From: Tetracentron sinense
Taxonomy: Eukaryota > Streptophyta > Magnoliopsida > Trochodendrales > Trochodendraceae
NCBI GenBank assembly: GCA_015143295.1
Contig: CM026567.1
Coordinates: forward strand, 7,892,416 to 7,956,415
Length of the DNA: 64,000 nt
Direction: 5' to 3'
Shown here: piece after piece, positions 22,641 to 34,920 of the stretch
Position numbering within the stretch: position 1 is the first letter of the stretch
How the letters are laid out: every line of letters begins with the position of its first letter
The notes under the pieces: model-generated
The model's database searches: none
Told to the model about the DNA's origin: nothing
The model's input: only the letters and a program-made list of their open reading frames with translations
Made by a program: the position numbers and the translations under genes

Positions 22641-22985
22641 GACTAAAGTCCTGAGAACAATAGCACCACATGAGTCTAACTTGAAACCACAGTTTATTTC
22701 AATGTTATTTCACAATAATTCAATTTGTATTAGTTGTATAATACCAATATTCATCACATCAAGTCATCAGAGTATTCATCACATTATACTTATGCTTTAG
22801 TGTTCTAGCGTACCTAGGACTCATACTTGGTTGGAACAACCATTTTAGACTAAGACTAAAGTTTAGTCTTACACTTGGATCAAGACTCTCTTCCGACTTA
22901 CTTTCTTCCTAACTTGTTTCCTAACATATGCTCTTGTCAAGCCGTGGAATAAGATTCTAAGTGACCCTAGAGACCTAAAGCCTAG

Positions 22986-22997
22986 GCTCTGATACCA
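22986..22997 (-). other. Primer binding site, tRNA-iMet
   Basis: On the minus strand this reads TGGTATCAGAGC, the classic complement of the initiator tRNA-Met 3' end, four bases inside the LTR that begins at 23002. Confidence 0.95.
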
Positions 22998-23001
22998 CTT
23001 C

Positions 23002-25404
23002 TGTCGCGACCCAAAACCCAACCTAGGAGTTAGAGTGAACTTTGGACGACTAATCATGACTTGCTTGACAACTATCCTGCAAAACCCACAGAGCATATAC
23101 AATAAAGGATATAAACAGCGGAAACATACTCTAACATAGCACAGCGGAAGTCTAAACAAACCTCTATGTATATACTTACGCAAATCCAAGTTTATACAAA
23201 AGGTAACCATAAGAAAGTGCGGACATGCCCGCCAAAATACATAAATCTAACTCTCATCTCACCCACAGCTAATCCACTCAGAATCTAACACCACCTACTG
23301 ATAACCCTCCACGGGAGGTTCCTCCAAAGGCTCCTCGACGTACTCCTCTTCCACCCATGGACCAGGAGCACAAACATCAAATGGAGCAGCAGCTCCCTCG
23401 GAACCTACCGACATAAGAAGTACGGCTGAGCATGGAATACTCAGCGGGTACTAAATACTAACCAACAATTATAGCATAAAAATGGCAATACATAATCAGG
23501 AGCAATTCATATATGTCAAACGGAAATAATTCATATCATACAAGGAAGTAAAGCAGTTTATAATCATGCTTGTAATTCGTAGAAAACCGATAAATCCTCT
23601 TGAAAACATCGTGCACTTGACTTGACTTGAAATATCTTTTCGTACGTGAAAGCTTGTCTTGTCTATCTTGCTTGATTCTTGTATGTCATGTCATGTCATG
23701 CATGCTTGCTTGTGATCATGTAACTTGTGAGATACACTTGTGAAATGCACTTGTGAGATGCACTTGTGAGATGCCTTGAGAGGGAAGGGAGACCCTTCAT
23801 TATGCAATGCACTTGCGAGGGAAGGGAGACCCTTCTTTATGATATGTACGTACTTGCGAGGGAAGGGAGACCCTTCTTCATGATGTGCACTTGTGAGTGA
23901 GGGGAGACCCCTCGTGGAATGTTGGTTCTTGTCTTCTTGTGAAAAGCGAGGTAAAACATATCGTAGGATATGTCCCACCTCTAACCATGTTCTTGAAAAC
24001 CTCGGTAAATCATGCCATGCATGCCGTGCTCGTGGGAACCGTGTACATACTTGCATTCCAATTTAAAGATGACATTTGGGTAATTTCACAACACATATAG
24101 CATCAAAGATTTAGCAATTCAATATTCATAGCATTTAGGGAAAGCAGGAAACACACTATCATAGGCCCTAGCAATATTCAGAATTGCTTAGGTATGCATT
24201 TCCTAATTCACAGCTCACTTTATTCACCTTGGCATTTCATCAAACATGGTGTGTTCATTATGGATTTACCCTACAACATGCTTTTCTAGATGGGTCTTAC
24301 TCAAATCATACATGTATGTTCATTATTGGGACAATGCCCTTCCCCATTTGTTCATCACACACAACCATTGGCATCCAATCGCCCATTCCATCTCCATTCA
24401 CCATTCACCATTTACCATTCACCATTCACCATTCATCCATCTCATAGCACATGTGTAAATGAAAGAAAATGAAGAGAAAAGAAGGGAAAGAAGAACTATA
24501 ACTAGGAGGGTAGCAAAAAGTACCGACCTTGAAGAGATGAGGAAGAAATCCCTCTCCCAACGACTGTGTAGCTGCTGCCCTAGCTTGGAGAACGCTCTCC
24601 ACTAGTGCTTTAGCCGATATCTTGAAGAAAAACCGGACCAGGTGATCTAGGGTTTCAAAACCCTTTGATTTCTCTCCAAAATGGAAACCCTAGATTGGAA
24701 TCGCCTTCTCCTCTTTCTTCTATTCTCTCAAACTCTCTAAGTGTTGGGAATGAGCCCTAAAGGCTCGGGTTAAACTCTTAAGGTAAGAGTGAACTGACAA
24801 AAGACCATAACACCCTTACTAAATTTCTGCAAAAACACGAGTGTCGAACTCGTTGTGCTGTGGACAGTGCCAACTCGTGGTGCTGTGAACAGTGCCAACT
24901 CGTGGTGCTGTGAACAGTGCCAACTCGTGGTGTTGTTGTCAAGGGTGTCGAACCCGTTGTTACGTTGTGTCGTGCATAGTGCTGAGCCCGTAGTCCGTTG
25001 TGTTGTGCATAGTGCTGAGCTCGTTGTCCGTTGTCTTATGTACAGCGTGCCCGTGGTGAGTTGTACAACGTACCCGTGGTGAGCTGCACAACGTGCCCGT
25101 TGTGAACTGTACAACGGATGCACACAGTATACGTTATCAGAGTACGTTGTCTGTGCTACGTTATCAGAGTACGACATCAGAGCACATCCTTAGTGCATAA
25201 CCGAGCTACGATTTCCTACAGGTCTAGACTCGTTCGTCCGATTTTGACGATTCAACTTGCGTTGTGTTCGTACTTCGAAGAGGAACAATTCTGACATTTC
25301 GAAATTTCCAAATTCTTCCTCATTTATTAATTATACTTCTTAAAAAGGCAAAAATGACAACAAAAGTGTCATGTATTAAACATGAAAAGGTCTGGGGCTC
25401 TACA
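23002..25404 (-). repeat. 5' LTR of the Tekay-type element
   Basis: 2403 bp, near identical to 15420-17828. Differences include one extra 27-bp unit (GTGCCAACTCGTGGTGCTGT type) near 24870-24925, fewer CCATTCA units, and a 23-bp gap near 25227. Confidence 0.95.
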
Positions 25405-25409
25405 CCTCT
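25405..25409. repeat. Target-site duplication CCTCT, right copy
   Basis: Exact match to 15415-15419, directly after the LTR end CTCTACA. Confidence 0.95.
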
Positions 25410-26545
25410 AGTCTTCCACCTTCTAGTTCTTCAGCTCCCATACCTCCTCAATCATCTACTCCATCTGCCCCTCCTACCCTTCCTACTTCAGCAGCGGAGA
25501 CAGCTACAGGAGATGAGTTTCAGGTTGAGCAACAGCCAGGGCTAGAATCAAATGAGATTTAGGCTGAGCAGCAGCCCCAGCTAGAGGTTCCAGAGTTAGC
25601 AAATCCAGGAGTTGAGTGGCCTGAGATCCTTATGGATACTGGAGAGATTCCAGAGAGCTCTCATAGACAGGTGTCTCCTCCCCTTGAGGACCCTGGTCAG
25701 TTCTATGAGGCTCATAGCAGGCCAACTGTATCTTTTGAGCAAATGAGCATCATGGCAGGCCAGATTGCCTCTATGGCCTCCAGTTTGGAACAATTCGAAA
25801 TGGAGATGAGGATGAGCTAGCTAAGATTCCAAGAGGAGATGAGAGCTTCCATGCTTTCATTCATGGATGATTCTAGAGCTAGCATGGCTGCCATCCAGTC
25901 TGAGTCAAGGGAGTGCTTCCAAAGGCTCTAATCAGCCACTTTAGAAAAGTTTGCAGTTCTTGAGTCTGGGATGATCAGCATCCCCAAGGAAGTGAAGAGC
26001 CTGACAAATTCTATAGAACCCAGGCTAGCTGTAATTGAAGACTCCTTGGATGTCACCAAAAATAGGGTAGACTCAGCTATAGGCCTAATAGATAGAAAAT
26101 CTATAGATTACTCTAAACAGAGTATTCAACTCAATGCTATGATATCAGTGATGAAGACCAAGATTGAAGCAAATGAGAAGCATCTTAAGTATCAAAATCT
26201 CATCATTGATAAGATGTCCTCTCACCTTGGCCAACAGGCAAATGTAATGGTCCAAATGGCCAAAGAGTCAATCTTGAGATATCTAAAGTGAAGCAGCAAT
26301 CTTTCAAAGTCTTAAAGCCTAGACATCCAAAATCTTCCAAACTTCATTCTATTCCTCCCTCCTCCAATGAAGTTTCAAGTAGCAGTTCAAGTGAAGATGG
26401 AGATCAAGGAGAAACTGAAGAAGAAAAAGAAGAACAAGCAACTCAAGAACCCCAAAAGGATCAGAATGAAGGAGCTGGTCCTTCAGAAGATGTCTTCAAG
26501 AAAGTTGCTGACCTATTGAAGAAGCAAAAGAAAGATGGATTATAG
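25405..26545 (+). mobile_element. SIRE-like extra ORF, second part (broken), coiled-coil tail
   Basis: The translation is rich in Ser and Pro at the start, then Gln/Glu, and from about 25740 to 26280 forms a long heptad-like region with regular Ile/Leu/Met (MISIPKEVKSLTNSIEP, SAIGLIDRK), followed by an acidic Ser/Glu tail. Coiled coils at the C-terminal half are known for SIRE extra ORFs. It continues the part left of the nested Tekay element. Function unknown. Confidence 0.6.
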
Positions 26546-27141
26546 CTCCTATTTTTTTCTTCTCTTTGTTTCGTGTTTCTGATGTTGACATGGGGGTAGA
26601 AAAGAAAAACTTGTAATGAAATGAAAAATTGATATGTATTGAAAATTTTGACTAAAATGAAAGTGAAAAATTTTGTTTGAAATGATTCATTTCATTTTGT
26701 ATCTTTGGTAGCCTATCTCATTTGTGAGAATCTCTCATTAAGAAAATTGAATTGATCATATTTGTTGAAAAATGAATATTTGATAGATCTTATTATGGAA
26801 CTTCTCTTGGTTTAAAACCATATCTTGTTCAATTATATCATGGAACTTCTCTTGATTCAAAGATCATCTCACTAAAATTTGGTATTATAACTGTTTGTTT
26901 ACTTACAACTAATTTCTTATAATAAAAAGTTGGTAAGATAAAAATACATTTATGGAACTTCTCTTGGCATTATTCCAAAATGATATACCTATTAAATGTG
27001 CATCTAAGCATAAATTGCTTCAAATTTGTATATGCATATGTTTAGGGGGAGGTGACCTCTTGTTTTTATTTGATTTATATTCAAAGGGGGAGCTCAATCC
27101 ATTTCATTACATTATTATGCCATCATCAAAAAGGGGGAGAA
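26546..27141 (+). other. 3' untranslated stretch and polypurine tract of the SIRE-like element
   Basis: A/T-rich noncoding DNA with three copies of ATGGAACTTCTCTTGG (26795, 26840 and 26952) and GGGGGAG tracts at 27044, 27087 and 27131-27140. The last, AAAAAGGGGGAGA, directly precedes the LTR and is the likely polypurine tract. Confidence 0.7.
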
Positions 27142-28540
27142 TGTTAGCCTCAAGGTTACAACCTTGGGTACCCCTACTAATTTTGATAATAACACAATAA
27201 TGAAATAAAATTTAAAATACTAATAAATGTGATTAAGTGCTTTAGCATTTCAGATTCTAAGAAAGAAAGCACTTCAATCATTGTAAAAGGATGAAAATTA
27301 TCCCAGAGCAAGTTTAACTCAAAGTATACAATTGAAGACTCAAGATAAAACCATAGTCCAAGTCGGGGTCCCTGAAGTCATGTCAAATCATCAAGACCCA
27401 AGATCATCTCTCAAGAAGCTTGTAAAGTGTATTTTCATTTTTGCTTTGAGAGTATCTAGGACTAATGTAAGAAGTCCTCAAAAGTTATGGTAAGTTGAAA
27501 GCTCAAAGATCATAGATTGACCTTAGGTGCCTAGGACACTTTATATTCATCATTCTAAGGCCCTAAGAAATGATAAAATCATGTTAAAACATAGCCAATT
27601 GACCTAGGAATTCATTCTCATCTTTATGGTTTGATTCAGGACAGAATTCAGAAAATCTGTTTTGAATTCGTCGACAAATTCTCAGAGCCATCTGAATTCG
27701 GCGACGAATTGATGATAGTAAAATAGAAATTGCTTACTGCCTTCATAATTCGGTGACAAATTCAAGTGGGAACTCCACCTTCATCGACGAATTAAAACCT
27801 GAAACTGAAAAAACGTTATAACGGCTAGTTTTCAACATGCTCAAATGCATTAAATGTTTCACTAATGGCTACATTGGATCAAGTGCTATAAAAGGAGTTC
27901 ATTTATGAATGAATAACAATACTTGATCACTACAATAACTCTTATTGATCCCTTATTCATTGTTTTTGATTTCTCACTCAATCACATACTTAGAAATCCC
28001 CAAATTACTCTTGAGCTTATTCAACTTCATTTTCTTTTGAGAAACTTTATTAGAGTTTGTACTTCACTCTTATCCAACTCATTGAAGGAGTTTTTCTTTT
28101 CGGATTTTCAAATCCAAACCCATTTTTTTTAGGTTAGTCAAGAATCTAAGATTCTTGTACTGAAGCTCCAACTTCAGTTTTATCAAGAGATGGAGGTGCT
28201 CTTGAAAGGTTTTAGCTCAGCCTAAAGAAGAGCTTGTAAAGGTTGCATCTCGATCTGTAAGAGAAATTGTAGAGGTTTGGGCTCTACCCATGCGATTAAG
28301 AAATCATGGTAAATCCTCTAGCTGGAAGCTTGAGGCGGGGAGTAGGCTGGATTGCTGAACCTCATGAACAAATTTTTGTGTTTGTTTCTTCTAACTCTTA
28401 TCTTTTACTTTCAGCACTTTACTTGTTTAATCTTGTGTTGAAAATAATTTTTAATTCCGCACCTTGGACTTAGAGTCCATAATTTTGAAATCCACCATAG
28501 ACCCTATTCACCCTCCTTTAGGGTCATTACCTGGCCAACA
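27142..28540 (+). repeat. 3' LTR of the SIRE-like copia element (about 1.4 kb)
   Basis: Begins TGTTAGCC right after the polypurine tract and ends GGCCAACA, a near-perfect terminal inverted pair. It contains the palindrome array and TATA box at 27664-27893. Its partner LTR is outside the window, so the age cannot be measured here. Confidence 0.85.
27664..27893 (+). promoter_or_regulatory. LTR promoter: palindrome array plus TATA box
   Basis: Four copies of the AATTCG(G/T)CGACGAATT-type motif lie at 27664, 27694, 27747 and 27780, followed by TATAAAA at 27887-27893. This is the expected U3 promoter layout. The motif is shared with the internal stretch at 14164-14390. Confidence 0.7.
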
Positions 28541-29949
28541 AAGGTTTCCTCCTTGAAGTGGGTGTTCCACCCTAGGTGGGCCCCACTTCCACACTCCCCT
28601 TAGGGTTTCCAAAACCCTAAAGGTCATCTTTGATCTTTTATCAAAATCCCCAATGGGTCCTACCCATTAGGTTTATCACATCCAGTGTGATTTTACCTTT
28701 TAGAGCTTCACTATACCATATAGTGATTACTTAGATAAATTAATTAATTTAATTAATAATTAAATTAAGAGCTTTAAGAAGGTCCTAGTGTGTGGGATCT
28801 AAAGAGATATCCTATTTCCGGTTGTGGGACCAAGTACTTCACCTTTGTGGTTGAAGCATTGTTGCTAGGAAACACTTTCCTAAAACTCCATTAGGATCAT
28901 AGAATTTTATCTATGTCCCTGAACTTCCACCAATCACAATAATGTCTATTAATACAATGTATCTAACCTCCAGAAATTAGAGAATTGCTTGTAAGTACCA
29001 TCTCACTATATATTTACAAATAAATCCTTCCACATTCTGATATCACTTGTAAGCTTCCAGAATTGGAACAATTTCACTGTCCAGTCCCTAGCTTATGAAT
29101 AGAACTCTTTCTCATGAATACTTTTTCATTGAACTGAACTTCCGAAACACTTTTGAAGAAATATTAGAACAGAACTGACATATATATATATATATTTTTC
29201 CATATTGAAAATATCAACTTCGATAAAGACCATTTTACTGAAAAGCACCAGTACTGGATTTAATAGTTCAGTTCAACATGTATCACCTTGATATCATTAT
29301 CTCCAATGAAGGAGTAGTGGATTCCTTATTGAGTGTTTACACACTTCTCCAAACATTGTGTACATGACCCAACGTACCTGAAGTTAGTCCTGTGTATTGG
29401 ACATTGCCGATTGGTACATCAAAACCATATAGACAAATGTTTGATAAGATATTAACCTCTCAGGTCTAAGGACAATTTGTCGAATGGATAACCTTAATAC
29501 AATCTAACAGTTTATTCCATAGGGTATCCACTAGTGACCTCATTCAACACTCTCTGTGAATGAGATTCATCACACTATCTTATAGAACTACACATGTACA
29601 AGCCATGATGAAATACGACGCCCAACCAGTACTCTAGAGGCTTCGAACAATATTAGGTTTACAAGAAACCAAAAAATCATATCTCCTCGTAACCTTTGAA
29701 TGATTTTCCTACAATGTTACCTATGAAACTTTATGTCATCATCAAATGAGACAGTAATTGATATAAATACTCTTTATAGTTGGTTGTATGAATATGACGT
29801 TTGTCTAATCAACATAGAAAAGTCTCTTACTGGCTTTCGAGGGTATTTATATCAATTAATCCCCTTAAACCTTCAAGGATACCTCAAGCTCATGAGGGAA
29901 TCCCTAGAAGTGTTGTGGTCCACGGCCATGAGGGAAAAAAATGATTTTT
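28541..29949. other. No gene recognised
   Basis: Noncoding DNA right of the SIRE-like LTR. It has GGGCCCCACTT and A/T-rich TTAATTAA runs (28738-28770), a TA run near 29180, and looks like old retrotransposon LTR sequence, but no ends, domains or family could be fixed. A 90-residue open frame at 29733-30005 shows no motif and overlaps a hairpin repeat. Confidence 0.4.
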
Positions 29950-31367
29950 TGGGCATCATCCAGAATGACAATACTACTATTACCACAATTCTGGACCCTT
30001 CTTAGTTCAGTGGCTCCAAAGCTATCCTCTAGGTGTTCTAGTCCATTCTAGAATTATGACTTTGGTCTTTTTGACCTTCCTTGACCAATCCTGACCTTCC
30101 TCAGGCTCTCAGTCTCCCTAACCATGACAAACTTGTTGAAAACATTGGAGAGCTCCAGAATGATGGTATTGTTATTACCTGTCATTCTTGACATTTGCTT
30201 TTACAGTGGCTCCAAGCATCATCTCTCTGGCCTCTGGTCCATTCTAGGGCTTAGGCTCAGTCCCCTGGGCGTGCATTACCCAAGACCATCTTAGCACCCT
30301 CAGAGCCTTTGACCTTTGTTAATTTTTGAAGCTTTTGGAAAACACTAGAATGTCGATACTATATTTACCGACATTCTGGAGTTCTTCTCTGTTCTGGCAA
30401 AAACACCACTATAGGCCCACTCCAGACTAGGCCCAAGGCTTAGATAGACCTTTGCTCTTGTTGCAAGGCCATTTTCCATAAAAATCTGGAAATGGCAGTA
30501 GACCTTGCACCGCCATTCCAGTTCTATAATGAACTGGAATTGGCGGTACTGAGTTTACTGTCAATTCCAGTATTCTGTGATTTGGGCTTTGTACAAGGCT
30601 TAGACCAAGTGGGAGGCCATTCTAGGTTCTGCTTTGCTGCCTGGGCCCATTCTAGACTCTTGACCTGATCACTAACTGAGGTTAAACTTAATCCCGATTA
30701 ATTTGCTTAACCCTAGACAATCAACCCACCTTAGAAAAATCCTAAAAATCTCAAAAATCCAAAAATACAAGATTTGACTTTAACCATTCCTAGGTCATCC
30801 CTAACCATGGTTAATAGCCTCAACAATGGTTAGCCCGGCCTTGGCCACTTCGGTGCAACCTAGCCACTCTAGTGCAACCCTGGACCTCCCTGCCTATCAA
30901 CTCTAGCCTTCGAGCTATTTCTAGTCACTCCAATGTACACACGCACACCCCCTAACCTCGGTACGGGTCAAAATACCTTCCAAACTACACTCGGTCTGAT
31001 ACCGGCCCGGCGGGTATATAGCAACCCAACCCAACCCAGGTTTGACTCTATTTAGAATTTTCTCCTTCTTGGGTTAGCATAATCCAAATACTTAGGTATT
31101 TTTATTTAATTTGACTTAAACCTAGGGAGTAGGAAACCGTCATAGACAGGGGTCCCGGGTGCCTAATACCTTCTCCGAGACTTAATCGCACCGCTTACAC
31201 TAACTTTAATCGAGATCATTAATCTTAATCTAAACTCGGGTCCTATTCACCCCAAATAAATAGGTGGCGACTCTTAGTTAACCATGTGAGACCCAAATGG
31301 TCATTTTAGCGTTGTTCCTCCGCAGGGACCGACCTGAAAGGAAAGACGGTAAAATCTCATGCTCACA
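29950..31367 (+). repeat. Tat/Ogre-type LTR remnant, plus orientation
   Basis: The last 250 bp align with the inner part of the Tat LTR at 10571-10760 read in reverse (GGTGCCTAA, CTTCTCCGAGACTTAATCG, then GGTGGCGACTCT against TGGTGACTCT), and it ends ATGCTCACA at 31367 like the other LTR ends CGCTCACA. It holds one TAACCATGGTTAA palindrome (30805) and a TATA-like GGTATATAGC at 31013. No internal element follows, so it is a solo or truncated LTR; the left end is not resolved. Confidence 0.6.
29960..30570. repeat. Five related hairpin repeats in the LTR
   Basis: Five 35-37-bp imperfect inverted repeats lie at 29960-29994, 30154-30190, 30345-30379, 30486-30521 and 30534-30570. Each has arms close to CCAGAATG-CGGTA and TACCG-CATTCTGG around a short loop. 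The first three are about 190 bp apart. The last two are adjacent and share their arms, so they can pair with each other too. Confidence 0.75.
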
Positions 31368-31780
31368 CTATGTATTCATTGATTAATGACAAAATTTAAA
31401 CCATATTTATTAATCTTTTTACCTAATTTTGTTAGGAACCGTTTAGTTTCAATTCCAATGATTTTTAATTCTGTAAATGAATTAATTTATTTGTAAATTT
31501 CTAATTTTTCAGAATCAGTTTTATGACGAGAACTTGTTTTGAATAATAAGAATAACCGAATAGCGTTTGAAAAAAAAATATTATTGTAGATTCGTAAGAA
31601 TTAAGGATGGAGGTCGTTGTAAGAATAAGGTGTGTGGGCCGTGAGAATTTTTTTCATGGACGGTTACCACCATATGCAAACTTTTTTAGACTTCCAAGGC
31701 CGAAAAGCGTGCAGTGCTTTGTTCGATTTCACAGGTCACACCAGCAATCCACTTTATAAGTCTCAAACAAAAACAGTGTG

Positions 31781-31960
31781 TTGATGTATCCCCTCCTGAG
31801 GAGTTTCAAGGCTCGACTTCCGTGCAGGTGGGCTTTGTGATTTTCCCGCACCTTTTTTTTTTTTTTTTTTTTTTTTTTGGGAGGTGTTTAGAATTTCCCA
31901 AACTTTATTGAGCATATACTAACCCCTAAGACCGCACCCAAAAAAAAAAAAAAAAAAAAT
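31781..31960 (+). mobile_element. SINE-like element, copy in A
   Basis: Shares GTGCAGGTGGGCTTTGTGATTT, TTCCCAAACTTT and CTAACCCCTAAG words with 40131-40270 and 51391-51530, and ends in a run of 20 A. A run of about 26 T lies inside (31852-31877). It sits at the same GTGT/TTTAAAA spot where copies B and C carry a MITE. Confidence 0.55.
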
Positions 31961-32020
31961 GTTTAAAACCAAAACTGATATTTTTGGCTTCATGAAATTC
32001 AATTTCCCCGCATGCGCTTA

Positions 32021-32425
32021 GGGTGTGTCTGGTTGAGGGATAACTAGACTAAAAGAGGATAAAATAAAGTAAAAGTAAAGGTTTACGAGGAGTGCTAGCC
32101 CTACTCTCGGTCAATCTCTACTCTCACTATCCACCAATCATCTGTCGACTTTATTAAAATTAAAGCATTTTTTCACATGAAAATGGACATGTGGTTGGTA
32201 GAGAGTGAGAGTATGAGTTGACTGAGAGTAGGTCTAACATTCCTCAAGGTTTAACTTTACATTTTTTCATTATTCTATAGTTTTTCTGGAATGAAAAAAA
32301 TGTGAAAGTGAAATAAAAGTGTGTACGGTAAAGAAATTTCTTTTTCGAGAAACACAAGAAATCCTCTAAATGGAACGGATGTAAAAGTGGGTTTCTCCCA
32401 CATTCACCCCAACCGAACACACCCC
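32021..32425. mobile_element. MITE with GGGTGTGT ends
   Basis: Left end GGGTGTGTCTGGTTGAGGG and right end CCCCAACCGAACACACCC form terminal inverted repeats of about 17-20 bp. Copies B and C lack it at the matching point (CCCAAACGAGTAGTCATT). It holds another MITE at 32087-32245. I could not fix the target duplication. Confidence 0.65.
32087..32245. mobile_element. Mutator-like MITE (159 bp) nested in another MITE
   Basis: Long inverted ends starting GAGGAGTGCTAGCCCTACTCTC and, from the other side, GAGGAATGTTAGACCTACTCTC. Flanked by AAGGTTTAC and AAGGTTTAA, a 9-bp duplication with one mismatch. The same family recurs at 60683-60852. Confidence 0.8.
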
Positions 32426-33689
32426 AAACGAGTAGTCATTCTATTGCTTTATAGGTTATCCCATCTAAAAATGTTTCAATGTAAGAAAAACCAAAAACAA
32501 TCCAGGGAATGCTAAGCATACTCCAATCCTTACTCACTCATTTTAGATAATAAAATAAGAGTTTAACTATGAGCGGGCAATGAAGCCAGGGGCAAAGCCA
32601 AGGAGGGGCCTGAGGGGGCACTTGCCCCCGTAAACTTTTGAAAAAAACTGTTTTTTTTAAATATTTATATATAGCATAGCTGAGCATGGAGGTGGGTGCC
32701 CCCTCAATTTTTGTTGTTGTTTAAATATAGTTTATTAAGGACTTAAAATTTAACCAAAAATAGGACATAGAATCCTCTAGAGCAGTGATTATTATACCCC
32801 GTCTCCTCGTGTCCCTTTTAATACCCCTTTAACAGCTTGAATAAATTAAAGTTAAGATTTTGGTTATTTTTTTTTAAAAAAAAACCAAGGTTGGATTGCA
32901 TAACTAACCCTAGGGGTGAGTGAATATTAGCCATAGTTGATGTGACGCCCTGAACCCGCGCCTAAGGAATCAAGTTCCAAGAGGCGTGCCCGTTCATCAT
33001 AACCACGCATGCGGAAGACTTTACCCACAAAAATACGGGAATTTTGAACTTTTCTTATGAGCTTATATAAGCAATTACAACTTGTCATCACAATAACCCA
33101 TCATAAGCAAATGTGATATCTCACTGGTTACAGTAGTCCTTACTTTGGCGACGCAACTGCGCCGAAATACTTTCCAGACTCTATCAAGCATAGCTTCTTG
33201 CCAATCTACAATCACTCCAAAATCTGAAGACATAAAATGAAGGAGTGAGCCATAGAGCCTAGCAAAATCCACAGCCCATCTAAACTATTTTCCGCATGAT
33301 AACATTCATCAATAATGATATAGTAGTAGAATACAATTCTCATATTATAATAATATGCAGAATAATAGTATCGTAATTCGTGACCCGAGGTCAATCAGGG
33401 TTATCTCACCCTATTCGAGGTTCCCAACCTCCAAGTTGTCAAATTCATCCAGTCATTGTCTATGACACCAGGTTACTGTTTTAAATAACCGCTCACGCTT
33501 TATCCTTGAGTCCACAAACTCGATCGACTGGGCCTTCGCCCGTGTACAACCTCTATCCATGAGTCCACAGACTCAATTATCAACCAATTGCAACTTCTCC
33601 CGATTATAACCAATCATTGGGTATGTCGACCCAATTAATCCTTAAATGATCATATTTTACACATAACCCGGGTCTTCACCCGATAACTG

Positions 33690-34920
33690 CCAGGAACAAT
33701 ACTTCTGACACATCACACTCTGTCAGGAATAACACCTCTGACATATCACACTCTGTCGAGAACCACACCTCTGACACTTACGTTATATTTTCTCTCTATG
33801 GGAACACCGACACACACACAACCACATCAGTCAGGAAACACATCTGATCGCCAGGATACACATCTGATTGTCAGGATACACTTCTAATCAGCCAGGATAT
33901 ACATCTGATAACTAGAAAACCCATCCAACCTGTCAGGAAAATGAAACTCATCTAATAAACTAGGGACGTACCTCTGACTAAAAGGAAACACCTGACCACC
34001 AGGAAACACCTGACCATCAGGAAACACCTGTCTATCAGGTACACATCTAACATATCACTCTGTCAGGCATAATACCTCTGACATGACACCCTTGTCATGA
34101 AACACATCTAATTACCAGGAACACATCTGACCTGTCAGGAATAACACATCTGACATGCCAGGAACACCCATCTAATAATCAGGAAACACCTTTGACATCA
34201 AATCCTGTCAAGCACAACACCTCTGACATATTACTTTCTATTTTTTCCTCTGTGGGAACACCAACACACACAACCACATTTGTCAGGAAACACTTCTGAT
34301 CACCAGGATACACATCTGATCAGCTAGGATACACATCTGATAGTCGGGAAACTCATCCAACCTGTAAGGAAAATGAAACTTATCTGACAAGTCAGGGACG
34401 CACCTCTGACTAACAGGAAACACCTGACCACCAGGAAACACATGATCATCAGGGAACACCTGTCTATTAGGTACACATATGACATATCACTCTATCAGGT
34501 ATAACACCTCTGACATGACACCCTTGTCAGGAAACACATCTGATTACCAGGAACACATCTGACCTGCCAGGAATAACACATCTGACATGCCAGAAACACT
34601 CATCTAATAACCAGGAAACACCTCTAACATCAATCCTACACCTCTGACATCAAATCCTGTCAGGCAAAACACATCTGACATTAACCTCTATCAGGCATAA
34701 CACCTCTAACATTAACCTCTGCCAGGCACAACACCTCTGACATCAAATCCTGTCAGGCACAACACCTCTGCCATTAAATCCTATCAGGCAAAACACATCT
34801 GACATTAACCTCTGTCAAGCACAACACCTCTGACATCAAATCCTGTCAGGCACAATACCTCTAACATCAAATCTTGTCAGGCAAAACACATATGACATTA
34901 ATCTCTGTCAGGTGCATACC
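33690..34920. repeat. Minisatellite-like array in the solo LTR
   Basis: Short units of about 20-31 bp built on GTCAGG-A-ACACCTCTGACAT repeat with variation. From 34620 to 34920 the unit is about 31 bp. A larger segment (about 33789 to 34230) is repeated once again from about 34243, so the array has a two-level structure. Confidence 0.8.

Larger units (their letters stand above)
15420..25404 (-). mobile_element. Tekay-type Ty3/gypsy chromovirus, nearly whole, few breaks
   Basis: Two LTRs (15420-17828 and 23002-25404) enclose, on the minus strand, a tRNA-Met primer site, gag with zinc knuckle, protease, reverse transcriptase, RNase H, integrase with a chromodomain-like tail, and a polypurine tract. 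CCTCT flanks both ends. The sequence motifs (for example FIVGLPKTARGSDAIWVVVD in integrase) are typical of the Tekay/Del clade of chromoviruses. All domains are present, with a handful of breaks. By eye the LTRs differ at about 45 substitutions in 2.4 kb plus a few indels, roughly 2 percent, so the insertion is young compared with everything around it. Confidence 0.9.
13569..28540 (+). mobile_element. SIRE-like Ty1/copia element, split by two other elements, 5' part outside
   Basis: Plus-strand order: end of RNase H (13569-13976), a noncoding stretch with palindromes and TATA box, an extra ORF (14503-15419, continued at 25405-26545), a long 3' untranslated stretch, polypurine tract at 27131-27140 and an LTR (27142-28540). 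Copia elements with a long extra ORF after pol belong to the SIRE/Maximus lineage. The Tat/Ogre element cuts it at 13569 and a Tekay-type gypsy element sits in the extra ORF, so it is older than both. Broken, with roughly ten or fewer breaks in the visible coding parts. Confidence 0.75.

Noticed and set aside
29733-30005. 90-residue plus-strand open frame
   Set aside because: No recognisable domain, and it runs into a hairpin repeat of an LTR remnant.
33690-34920. Regular repeats that might be a CRISPR array
   Set aside because: Units run directly into each other with gradual variation and no unique spacers, in a plant LTR; it is a minisatellite.
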